The notes under the pieces are model-generated. The model ran no database searches and had not been told where the DNA came from. It worked only from the letters and a program-made list of their open reading frames with translations. From Hyphomicrobiales bacterium (lineage in GTDB: Bacteria > Pseudomonadota > Alphaproteobacteria > Rhizobiales > Beijerinckiaceae): DNA of 10,329 nt. The DNA is taken from assembly GCA_028290125.1 (NCBI GenBank), contig JAQGKM010000001.1, positions 1 to 10,329 on the forward strand, given 5' to 3'. The translations under genes were made by a program, and so were the position numbers. Numbering within the stretch: position 1 is the first letter of the stretch; every line of letters begins with the position of its first letter. Positions 1 to 5,939 of this stretch are shown in pieces.

Positions 1-517
1 ATTCGCCTGAATGCGATCTGAGCGCCACAACATTTTCCGCCGCGAGCACGGAATAATATGGATCGGCCCAGAGACCAAGCTTGGCCTGGCGTGCTTTCGC
101 CTCAGCCAATAGGAGAATCCGCCCGCACGGATCGTCTGCGCCCGGGGCGACGCGCGCGAGGCCGGCGCCGGCGAGCCAGAGGCCGAGATGGTCGCCCCCC
201 GCATGCAGCTGTCCGGTGATGCGACCCCAGCGGTCCTCAAGCGGCAACGGCGTCGGCGCTGACAGATTCGCACCGGACAGACGGCTCTCAAGGGCGGCGC
301 GCGCGGCTTCGAATCGCGCGGCGCCCGCGCGGGACGAGCCGAAAGGCGCCAAGCCCGCAAGCGCCAGCCACCGTCCGTCCACCAGCTCGATCTCGAGACG
401 CTCGCGCACCTGCGCGACTGCGCCGACGGGCGCGAGCGACCCGGCGCAGGACTGCGCGAAGGCGGGCGCCGAGAAGAGCCATAGCGCGACGAGCGGGATC
501 GCTCTTGAACGCGTCAT
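1..517 (-). CDS. Secreted SNase-fold (thermonuclease-like) protein, 3' end cut by window edge
   Basis: Reading inward from 517, 172 residues are open to the window edge. Residues 1-21 form a signal peptide (basic MTRSR start, hydrophobic core, APAFA before the cut), so the product is probably periplasmic. The rest resembles staphylococcal-nuclease-like proteins of alphaproteobacteria: VDGRWLALAGLAPFG (46-60) at the place of the DGD...RLxGIDAPE active-site segment, EDRWGRITGQL (94-104) at the place of the D-x-x-G-R strand, and AGAGLARV followed by AKARQAKLGLWADPYY (140-155), the typical end of this family. The nuclease residues look degenerate: by eye the first catalytic Arg and the Glu are replaced (ALAGLAPFG), while the later Gly-Arg (98-99) remains. 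Cys24 and Cys131 could pair in the periplasm. No good ribosome site precedes the ATG. The product is probably a structural or binding protein rather than an active nuclease; the family call is from pattern only. Confidence 0.72.
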   Translation of the reverse strand, partial: MTRSRAIPLVALWLFSAPAFAQSCAGSLAPVGAVAQVRERLEIELVDGRWLALAGLAPFGSSRAGAARFEAARAALESRLSGANLSAPTPLPLEDRWGRITGQLHAGGDHLGLWLAGAGLARVAPGADDPCGRILLLAEAKARQAKLGLWADPYYSVLAAENVVALRSHSGE

Positions 518-582
518 GAGTTTGCGCGAATAGTGCGCGTGTCGCTTGTCGCAGCGCGTTCGCGCAGGCGCCGTTCGGCCGC

Positions 583-659
<77 letters not shown>

Positions 660-680
660 GTTTCGCCCAACACGCCGCCA

Positions 681-719
681 CTCGCCGCAAAGCGCGCAGC
701 TTAAGGCGACGGCGGCGAG
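681..719. terminator. Inverted repeat between tRNA-Arg and the converging kinase gene
   Basis: CTCGCCGC (681-688) is repeated inverted as GCGGCGAG (712-719) with a 23-base spacer. It lies between two transcription units that end towards each other, where a two-way terminator would be useful. There is no T tract and such GC repeats arise by chance in this composition, so the call is weak. Confidence 0.25.
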
Positions 720-734
720 GCTGCAATCGGGCCG

Positions 735-2321
735 CTACACCCGTCCCGAAAGCGGCCCGGCGCCCAGCGCGCTCATGTTTCCGAGTTCTTCCCGCACCTC
801 GTCCGGGCCCGGCTTGCGGCCGTGGACGATGTAGGAGGTGGGAATCTCCAGCCGCCAGACCAGGCCGTCCGGCGCGAAGTCGAGCGTGACCTTGCCTTCG
901 AGCGCGTGGGCGGCGATTCGCTTCAGCACCTTGTGGCCGAATCCCTCGCGCGCCGGCGGCGATACTTCGGGGCCGCCGGTCTCGCGCCAGAGCATGCACA
1001 GCAGCGGCTCGTCATGGTCCTGCACAACGTCCCAGTTGAGGTGAACCTTGCCCTCGACATTCGACAGCGCGCCGTATTTCGCCGCATTGGTCGACAGCTC
1101 GTGAAGGGCCAGCCCGATGTTCTGCGCGGCTTCGGGCTTCAGCATGACGTCGGGCCCGTCGATGAGAATGCGCCGTCCGATAAGGTCGGAATAATGGACG
1201 AGCTGCGAGCGCGTGAGGTCGCGCAGGCTTGCGCCGTGCCAGTCCTGCATCACGAGCAGGTCCTGCGACCCTGCCAGCGATTCAAGCCGCGCGGTGAAAC
1301 GCGTCTCGAATTCCTTGGCGGTGCCGCCCGCCGTGGCGGTCTGGCGCGCCATGGCCTGGATGACGGCGAGCAGGTTCTTCGAGCGATGCGCGATCTCGCG
1401 CATCAACATGTGGATGTGGCCCTCGCGCTGCTTGCGGTCGGTGATGTCGCGCGCAATGCCGATCATGCGGGTCGCGATCCCGCTCTCGAACAGGCAGCGG
1501 CCGCGCGCCATCAGCCAGCGTTCGTTCGCCTTATGGTCGGCGCCGGCGAGGCGGAATTCCACCTCGTATTCGCCGTCGCCCGACGCATTGGTGGCGGCCG
1601 TGGAGGCTTCCCGTACGCGCAGGAAATCCTCGGCGTGGATCATGGCGTCGACCATGTCCTGCGTCACCGGAATGTTGGCCGGCGTGTTGAACAGGGCGCG
1701 CATGCGGGTGTCCCACATCGTCTCGCCGGTCACGAGATCATGCTCCCACACGCCCGTTTGTCCGGCTTCGAGCGCCAGCTCGGTGCGAAGCAACGCCATC
1801 TGCAACTCGCGCTCGGCGTTCTTGCGCCAGGTGATGTCGGTGCCGCTGGCGACGAGCCGCACGACCGTGCCGTCCTCGCCGCGCAAGGGCGCCATCTGGA
1901 AATCGAGCGTGATCCGGGCGCCGGCGGGAAGGCCCATGGAAGCGTCGTAGCGAAGGGTCTCGCCTTCAGCCGCGCGCGCGACGGTCTGCCGCAGACGTTC
2001 CTGCACGTCCTTCGACCAGCTCCACCAGGGACAATCCCAGAAGTACTGGCCGATGACGTCGGAACGCGTGATTCCCGCCGCCTCGAGCGGGGCGCGGTTG
2101 GCTTCCACCACGCGGCCCTGCAGGTCGAGCACGCCGACAAAGGCGAACAGATTGTCGAGAACTTCACGGAGCATACGCTCGCTCGCAACCGCGCCGGGCT
2201 GCGCGAGGAAACCGGCTTCTTGGTCCGCTGTCATGCGGATGGCTGCTCCATCTCTTGAGAATGTCGGGTCGGATATGGCAGACGGATTGTGCCAAAATTG
2301 CGCGTTCGTGGGCTTGGCCAT
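735..2321 (-). CDS. Soluble PAS-PAS HWE-family sensor histidine kinase, likely general stress response
   Basis: A 528-residue kinase with no membrane segment or signal peptide, so a cytoplasmic sensor. Numbered from the ATG at 2321: PAS 1 about 52-165 (LDNLFAFVGVLDLQGRVVEANRA to VASGTDITWRK), PAS 2 about 177-297 (ends IGIARDITDRK), then the HWE module: phospho-acceptor His312 in REIAHRSKNLLAVIQA, N box with Asn412 in LHELSTNAAKYGALS, the family-defining WRE at 445-447, and G box GFGHKVLKR from 459. HWE kinases in alphaproteobacteria often phosphorylate PhyR or single-domain receivers of the general stress response. Divergence from nepR across a shared EcfG-type site supports that role by inference. 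I chose 2321 because GAGG lies six bases before this ATG and the predicted transcript start is near 2372. An ATG at 2360 would sit only about 12 bases into the transcript; an ATG at 2234 remains possible. No receiver domain is attached. Confidence 0.9.
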   Translation of the reverse strand: MAKPTNAQFWHNPSAISDPTFSRDGAAIRMTADQEAGFLAQPGAVASERMLREVLDNLFAFVGVLDLQGRVVEANRAPLEAAGITRSDVIGQYFWDCPWWSWSKDVQERLRQTVARAAEGETLRYDASMGLPAGARITLDFQMAPLRGEDGTVVRLVASGTDITWRKNAERELQMALLRTELALEAGQTGVWEHDLVTGETMWDTRMRALFNTPANIPVTQDMVDAMIHAEDFLRVREASTAATNASGDGEYEVEFRLAGADHKANERWLMARGRCLFESGIATRMIGIARDITDRKQREGHIHMLMREIAHRSKNLLAVIQAMARQTATAGGTAKEFETRFTARLESLAGSQDLLVMQDWHGASLRDLTRSQLVHYSDLIGRRILIDGPDVMLKPEAAQNIGLALHELSTNAAKYGALSNVEGKVHLNWDVVQDHDEPLLCMLWRETGGPEVSPPAREGFGHKVLKRIAAHALEGKVTLDFAPDGLVWRLEIPTSYIVHGRKPGPDEVREELGNMSALGAGPLSGRV

Positions 2322-2376
2322 GGGGGGCCTCGCCTGTGCGCAAATGCAACACCAGCTCATTCTGCGCCATGTCCTT

Positions 2377-2404
2377 GGAACGATCCCGCACGCTGGCGCG
2401 TTCC
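2377..2404. promoter_or_regulatory. Bidirectional EcfG-type (general stress sigma factor) promoter
   Basis: On the plus strand GGAAC (2377-2381) is followed after 17 bases by CGTT (2399-2402). Because the ends are GGAACG and CGTTCC, the minus strand also reads GGAAC (2404-2400), 17 bases, CGTT (2382-2379). This equals the known alphaproteobacterial EcfG consensus GGAAC-N16/17-CGTT in both directions. Transcription would start near 2409 towards nepR and near 2372 towards the kinase, giving leaders of about 90 and 50 bases. The site match is seen directly; its use by EcfG is inferred. Confidence 0.75.
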
Positions 2405-2499
2405 ACTGCCGAATGAGTGAAGCTGTCGCGCCTCAGGCGTTGTGTGACCGAACGGGCAGTTGGCCCCGCCGGATGCGAGTTGCGTAGCGAAAGGACGCA

Positions 2500-2760
2500 A
2501 TGACGTTCAGCGCCCGCCCGGAGATAGGCCACATGAGTTTGAGCCGCATGGAAGCCAAACAACCCACCGTGAGAGAATCCGTGTTCCCGATCCATCATCC
2601 ACATCCGGGCGAGCCCGCTCTGAACTCTGCCGTCCAGGCGCAGATCGGGCGTCGTCTGCGCGTGATGTTCGACGGAGAAGCGGAGCCTGTTCCTGACCGT
2701 TTTCAGGAGCTTCTCGCCCAGATCGAGAAGACGCTCGGCCCGGCCGGCGAGCCGCGCTGA
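2500..2760 (+). CDS. nepR: NepR-family anti-sigma factor
   Basis: The 86-residue product has the NepR core: helix 1 in AVQAQIGRRLRVMFDG (44-59) and helix 2 in EPVPDRFQELLAQIEKTL (62-79), including the diagnostic PVPDRF. NepR binds and silences the ECF sigma factor EcfG; phosphorylated PhyR, through its sigma-like domain, takes NepR away and frees EcfG. Residues 1-40 are polar and probably disordered. Starts: ATG 2500 has AAGGA four bases upstream, but ATG 2533 (GGAG nine bases upstream) and ATG 2548 would give 75 or 70 residues, closer to many NepR proteins. The linker FDGEAEPVP looks one residue shorter and less hydrophobic than the usual YDxVVxEPVP (from memory), hinting at a paralogue. Neither ecfG nor phyR follows; the next gene is convergent and abuts it. 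Confidence 0.85.
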   Translation: MTFSARPEIGHMSLSRMEAKQPTVRESVFPIHHPHPGEPALNSAVQAQIGRRLRVMFDGEAEPVPDRFQELLAQIEKTLGPAGEPR

Positions 2761-2770
2761 TCAGCGCGGC
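2751..2770. terminator. Perfect 20-bp palindrome across two abutting stop codons
   Basis: GCCGCGCTGA (2751-2760) is followed directly by its exact reverse complement TCAGCGCGGC (2761-2770). The nepR stop TGA is 2758-2760 and the convergent PRC-barrel stop occupies 2761-2763, so the two genes meet with no spacer at the dyad axis. As RNA it gives an eight-pair GC-rich stem with a GATC loop in either transcript. No T tract follows on either side. It may act as a two-way terminator or attenuator, or bind a dimeric protein. Confidence 0.45.
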
Positions 2771-3237
2771 GTCGCATCCTCCGCCCTGTGCGGCGCATTG
2801 ACGGTCCCGTAATTCCTGTCGCTTCCGGCATTCGCGCTCGGGCCGCTCGCGGTCCCGAACGCCGGCGCGGCGCGCAGATCGTCACGGCTGCGGTCAAGCA
2901 CGAGCCATTCGTTGTTGTCGCGCATCGAGATCTTGATGTCCTGGAACGGGACGCCGACATTCTTCTCGCCGATCCCCAGAAATCCCCCGACGCCGATCAC
3001 GACTCCCACGACCTTTCCGTCATGGCCGATCACCAGGTCGTTGATGACGCCGATCTTGGCGTCGCTGCGATCGTAGACGTTCTTGGCCTTGAGCCCGGAG
3101 GCGAGCCATTGGTCCTGGCGTCGCTCGGCGATGAACGTATTGCTGTCGCCCGACGGCGCCTGCGCGTCGGCGACGCCACAGGCGCCCAGCAAGGGAGCCG
3201 CCACGGACAGGATGCGCAGGCTGCTTGCGACACGCAT
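2761..3237 (-). CDS. PRC-barrel envelope protein with signal peptide or lipobox
   Basis: A 158-residue exported protein. Residues 1-20 (MRVASSLRILSVAAPLLGAC) form a signal sequence with LGAC as a candidate lipobox (Cys20); an alternative type I cut follows ADAQA near 27. One PRC-barrel domain spans about 44-115: ASGLKAKNVYDRSDAKIGVINDL, then DGKVVGVVIGVGGFLGIGEKNVGVPF, the repeat-like core typical of rhizobial PRC-barrel proteins, ending in EWLVLDRSRDDL. The tail is low-complexity and polar. PRC-barrels are small beta domains for protein or RNA contact; the role here is unknown, and such envelope proteins are common among stress-induced genes. The start at 3237 has AGGAG seven to eight bases upstream, whereas an upstream ATG at 3273 falls inside the -10 box of the promoter, so I reject it. 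Confidence 0.88.
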   Translation of the reverse strand: MRVASSLRILSVAAPLLGACGVADAQAPSGDSNTFIAERRQDQWLASGLKAKNVYDRSDAKIGVINDLVIGHDGKVVGVVIGVGGFLGIGEKNVGVPFQDIKISMRDNNEWLVLDRSRDDLRAAPAFGTASGPSANAGSDRNYGTVNAPHRAEDATPR

Positions 3238-3272
3238 GGTGTTCTCCTGCTTTGATCCCATGTAGCTGCGCA

Positions 3273-3297
3273 AACGCAGGCGCGCGCCGCATGTTCC
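3273..3297 (-). promoter_or_regulatory. EcfG-type promoter of the PRC-barrel gene
   Basis: Reading the minus strand, GGAAC (3297-3293), 16 bases, then CGTT (3276-3273). This is an exact match to the EcfG consensus in correct orientation. The predicted start near 3266 gives a leader of about 30 bases holding the strong AGGAG site before the ATG at 3237. It lies in the 66-base gap after the ABC transporter stop, so the PRC-barrel gene can be induced independently. Confidence 0.7.
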
Positions 3298-3303
3298 TTC
3301 CCG

Positions 3304-5127
3304 TCAGTTCTTGCGGCGCAGCCGCTTGAAGAGCTTGCGGGCGAGCGGGTAGCGGCGCTCTTCCGCATGGGCGTGGACCTCGCCCGGCGCCCGCACCAGC
3401 GAGATTTCACGCGTGTGCCAGGCCTCGAGTCCCGGCCTGTGGCCGACGCTGAGGACAGTGGACGCCGCCAGCTCGTGCGTCAGGAAATCCATCACGCGCG
3501 CCTGGCTGAGTTCGTCGAGCGCCGAGGTCGCCTCGTCCATGATGATGATGTCCGGCGGGTGAATGAGCAGGCGCGCGAAGGCGACGCGTTGCTGTTCTCC
3601 GCCCGACAGGATGCGATTCCACTGCTCGTCCTCGTCGAGGCGGCTTGCGAGATGCGTCAGGCCGGTCTTGCGCAGCGCTTCGATGATGACCGCGTCGTCG
3701 GGCGTGTCCGAGGTGAGCGGATAGAGAAGCGCATGGCGTAGCGTGCCGAGCGGAATGTAGGGCCGCTGCGGCATGAAGGCGACGACGGCTCCTTCGGGCC
3801 GCAGGATGCGCCCGGCGCCCCAGGGCCAGAGACCCGCCATCGCGCGGATGAGCGTGCTTTTCCCCGAGCCCGACTCGCCCTTGACCAGAACCTTCTCGCC
3901 CGGCGCGATCACGGTCTCGGCGTCCGCGATGAGAAGCTTGCCGTTCTGCTGCGAGATCGAGAGGTTCTCGATCCGCAGCTTGTCGTCGGGGCTGGCGCCG
4001 AGGATGATCGTGCCGCCGGCGTAATTGCCGATGTCGGTTTCGAGATCCGCGAGCGCGCTGAGCAGCACGCCGACGCGCTGCGACGAGGCGTTCCATTCCG
4101 CCAGCCGGATGGCGTTGTCGACCAGCCAGTTGAAGGCCGTCTGCACGGCCAGGAACGCCGCCGCCACCTGCATCAATTCGCCGAGCGTCATGCTGCCCGC
4201 GAGGTATTTCGGCGCGCCCAGCAGCAGCGGCGCGACGGGCGCCAGCACCGTGTTGGCGTTGAGCACCCAGCTCATGTTCGCCTGCTGCCGGATGACGTTG
4301 ATCCAGCGCCGGACGAGATCCGTGAAGGTCTCGTCGAGCCGCGCCTTCTCATCATCGTCGCCGCCGATCAGCGCGATGTTTTCCGCGCTTTCGCGCACGC
4401 GCGTCAGTTCGTAGCGGAACTGCGCCTCGCCCTCGTTCTTGGAATCCACGCAGGCGATCAGCGGACGGCCGATCTTGATCATGGTCGCCGAGGCGATCAC
4501 CGAATAGAGGATCGCCACCCAGACCATGTAGCCGGGCACGTGAAACTCACGGCCGCCGAGCGTGAAGTTGATGTCCCCGCCCACCACCCAGAGGATGCCG
4601 AGAAACGCGATGGCCGACAGGATCGCGGTCGACAGGCCGATGGCGAAATCGACCACCGGCTCGGTCGCAAGCCGGGTGTCCTCGCCGATGCGATATTCCG
4701 GATTGATGTCGTCGCCGCCGACGATCGTCAGCTGGTAGAAGCGGCGTTCCGCCAGCCATTTCCCGATCAGCTTGCGCGTCAGCCATTGTCGCCAGCGCAC
4801 CTGGAGGCGCATCCGCACATGCACCATCAGCACGGCGAAGACGGCGGTCGCGAGCGCCAGGGCGGCGATGATTCCGACGCCAAGGAGAAGAAGGTGCCCG
4901 TCCTTCTGGTCGAGCGCGTCGAAGAAGAACCGGTTCCAGCGATTGATGCCGACCTGGGCTGCGAGCGTGACGAGGACCAGCGCGAAAACGGCGGCGGTCA
5001 GGCCCCAGGCCTGTTTGGGTTCTTCGATCCAGAAGCGTTTGGCGAGCCGCAGGAAGCGGCGCATGGCGACGCGACGCGCAGCGCCCTCGTCTTCGCTGAC
5101 CGGCGTTTCGGTTTTGTCGAGGGGCAT
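3304..5127 (-). CDS. SbmA/BacA-like fused ABC permease-ATPase
   Basis: A 607-residue half-transporter, expected to work as an inner-membrane homodimer. The N-terminal ABC_membrane_2/SbmA-BacA-like permease (about 20-350) carries the family signature NRWNRFFFDALDQKDG near 62-77, RWRQWLT and NPEYRIGEDTR near 142-152, with roughly six hydrophobic segments. The ATPase has Walker A GESGSGKST (417-425), Q-loop MPQRPY (Gln454), signature LSGGEQQR (507-514), Walker B IIIMDEATSALD (Asp531, Glu532) and H-loop His563. All catalytic residues are present. Relatives include YddA, rhizobial BclA and mycobacterial Rv1819c, which move peptides, cobalamin or other hydrophilic cargo; substrate and direction here are unknown. 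I chose ATG 5127 because GGAG stands five bases upstream; a GTG at 5133 is possible. It lies downstream of efp on the same strand, behind a hairpin, and shows no functional link to it. Confidence 0.93.
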   Translation of the reverse strand: MPLDKTETPVSEDEGAARRVAMRRFLRLAKRFWIEEPKQAWGLTAAVFALVLVTLAAQVGINRWNRFFFDALDQKDGHLLLLGVGIIAALALATAVFAVLMVHVRMRLQVRWRQWLTRKLIGKWLAERRFYQLTIVGGDDINPEYRIGEDTRLATEPVVDFAIGLSTAILSAIAFLGILWVVGGDINFTLGGREFHVPGYMVWVAILYSVIASATMIKIGRPLIACVDSKNEGEAQFRYELTRVRESAENIALIGGDDDEKARLDETFTDLVRRWINVIRQQANMSWVLNANTVLAPVAPLLLGAPKYLAGSMTLGELMQVAAAFLAVQTAFNWLVDNAIRLAEWNASSQRVGVLLSALADLETDIGNYAGGTIILGASPDDKLRIENLSISQQNGKLLIADAETVIAPGEKVLVKGESGSGKSTLIRAMAGLWPWGAGRILRPEGAVVAFMPQRPYIPLGTLRHALLYPLTSDTPDDAVIIEALRKTGLTHLASRLDEDEQWNRILSGGEQQRVAFARLLIHPPDIIIMDEATSALDELSQARVMDFLTHELAASTVLSVGHRPGLEAWHTREISLVRAPGEVHAHAEERRYPLARKLFKRLRRKN

Positions 5128-5185
5128 GTTCACTCCGGCGGCGGGGCCCGTGCGCCTCGCTGCCGGTCAATGTGAATCAGCCGCC

Positions 5186-5213
5186 ACGGTTCCGTTGCAT
5201 CGACCGGAACCGT
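5186..5213 (-). terminator. Hairpin after efp
   Basis: ACGGTTCCG (5186-5194) and CGGAACCGT (5205-5213) form a perfect nine-pair stem with a ten-base loop, 20 bases past the efp stop and about 60 before the ABC transporter start. There is no strong T tract, so it may be a Rho-aided terminator or simply protect the efp mRNA end. The right arm on the minus strand also contributes a GGAAC (5193-5189) discussed as a weak promoter match. Confidence 0.5.
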
Positions 5214-5232
5214 ACCATTTGTTCTAGAAAGA

Positions 5233-5802
5233 TCAGTCCTTGGCGCGCTCGACGTAGCTGCCGTCTTCCGTCTGGATGACGACGCGGGTGCCCGGCTGAA
5301 TGTGCGGCGGCACCATCGCGCGGGCGCCGTTCGACAGCTTCGCGGGCTTGTAGGAGGACGACGCCGTCTGGCCCTTCATGGCCGGCTCGGTCTCCATGAC
5401 TTCAAGCACGACGCGCGCCGGCAACTGGATGCCGACCGGCAGGCCGTTGAACACCGACAGGATGACCTTCATGCCTTCCTGCAGGTAGGCGGCCTGGTCG
5501 CCGAGGATGTCTTCCGACACCTGCATCTGCTCGAAGCTCTCGCCATTCATGAAGTGATAGCCGTCGCCGTCCTTGTAGAGGAAGGAGAAATCCATGTCTT
5601 CGACGAAGGCGCGCTCGACCTGCTCGGTGGTCTTGTAGCGGTCGGTGGTCTTCACGCCGTCGGACAGGCGGCGCATGTCGATCTGCGTCGTCGGCGTGCC
5701 CTTTCCGGGGTGAAAGCTTTCGGCGGTCAGGACGACGTAAAGCTGGCCGTCCTCGCGCTCGAGAATATTGCCCTTGCGGATCGAACTGGCGATGACTTTC
5801 AC
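5233..5802 (-). CDS. efp: Elongation factor P
   Basis: A 189-residue EF-P, the normal family length. It binds stalled ribosomes between the P and E sites and stimulates peptide-bond formation at polyproline runs. The N-terminal KOW-like domain starts MKVIASSIRKGNILE and carries the modification loop FHPGKGTP with Lys34, the residue that receives beta-lysine in E. coli. The central domain includes FLYKDGDGYHFMNGESFEQ (about 76-94) and the C-terminal OB domain holds the EF-P signature region ending VVIQTEDGSYVERAKD. Translation starts at a GTG (5802-5800) with AGGA eight bases upstream. An ATG at 5928 in the same frame would add 42 residues absent from the family and is rejected. It is divergent from epmA and epmB, whose products modify it. 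Confidence 0.97.
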   Translation of the reverse strand: MKVIASSIRKGNILEREDGQLYVVLTAESFHPGKGTPTTQIDMRRLSDGVKTTDRYKTTEQVERAFVEDMDFSFLYKDGDGYHFMNGESFEQMQVSEDILGDQAAYLQEGMKVILSVFNGLPVGIQLPARVVLEVMETEPAMKGQTASSSYKPAKLSNGARAMVPPHIQPGTRVVIQTEDGSYVERAKD

Positions 5803-5817
5803 GTTAGACTTCCTCGG

Positions 5818-5846
5818 TTGAAGAGATGGCCGTGGCGGACTATGGA
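5818..5846 (+). promoter_or_regulatory. Weak sigma70-like promoter candidate for epmAB
   Basis: Within the 137-base gap between efp and epmA, TTGAAG (5818-5823) and TATGGA (5841-5846) are separated by 17 bases and point towards epmA. The match is only four of six and three of six positions, and the -35 overlaps the efp leader. I found no clearly better site for efp on the opposite strand; TATTAA-like sequence around 5868-5875 lacks a good -35. Confidence 0.2.
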
Positions 5847-5939
5847 TCTGCCGGAATGATTGGCGCGCATTAATAGCGATCTTGCCAGCCAGCGCTAGCC
5901 CCTTCGCACAGGCGCTCTCAAGGGACATTACCTCAAGCC

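Noticed and set aside
822..2258. 478-codon plus-strand frame opposite the histidine kinase
   Set aside because: It is a GC-driven shadow; the minus strand shows clear PAS and HWE motifs, and the plus frame has no recognisable domain.
5803..5928. 42-residue N-terminal extension of EF-P from an ATG at 5928
   Set aside because: EF-P begins at MKVIASS, and the GTG at 5802 has a good ribosome site and gives the usual length and Lys34 numbering.
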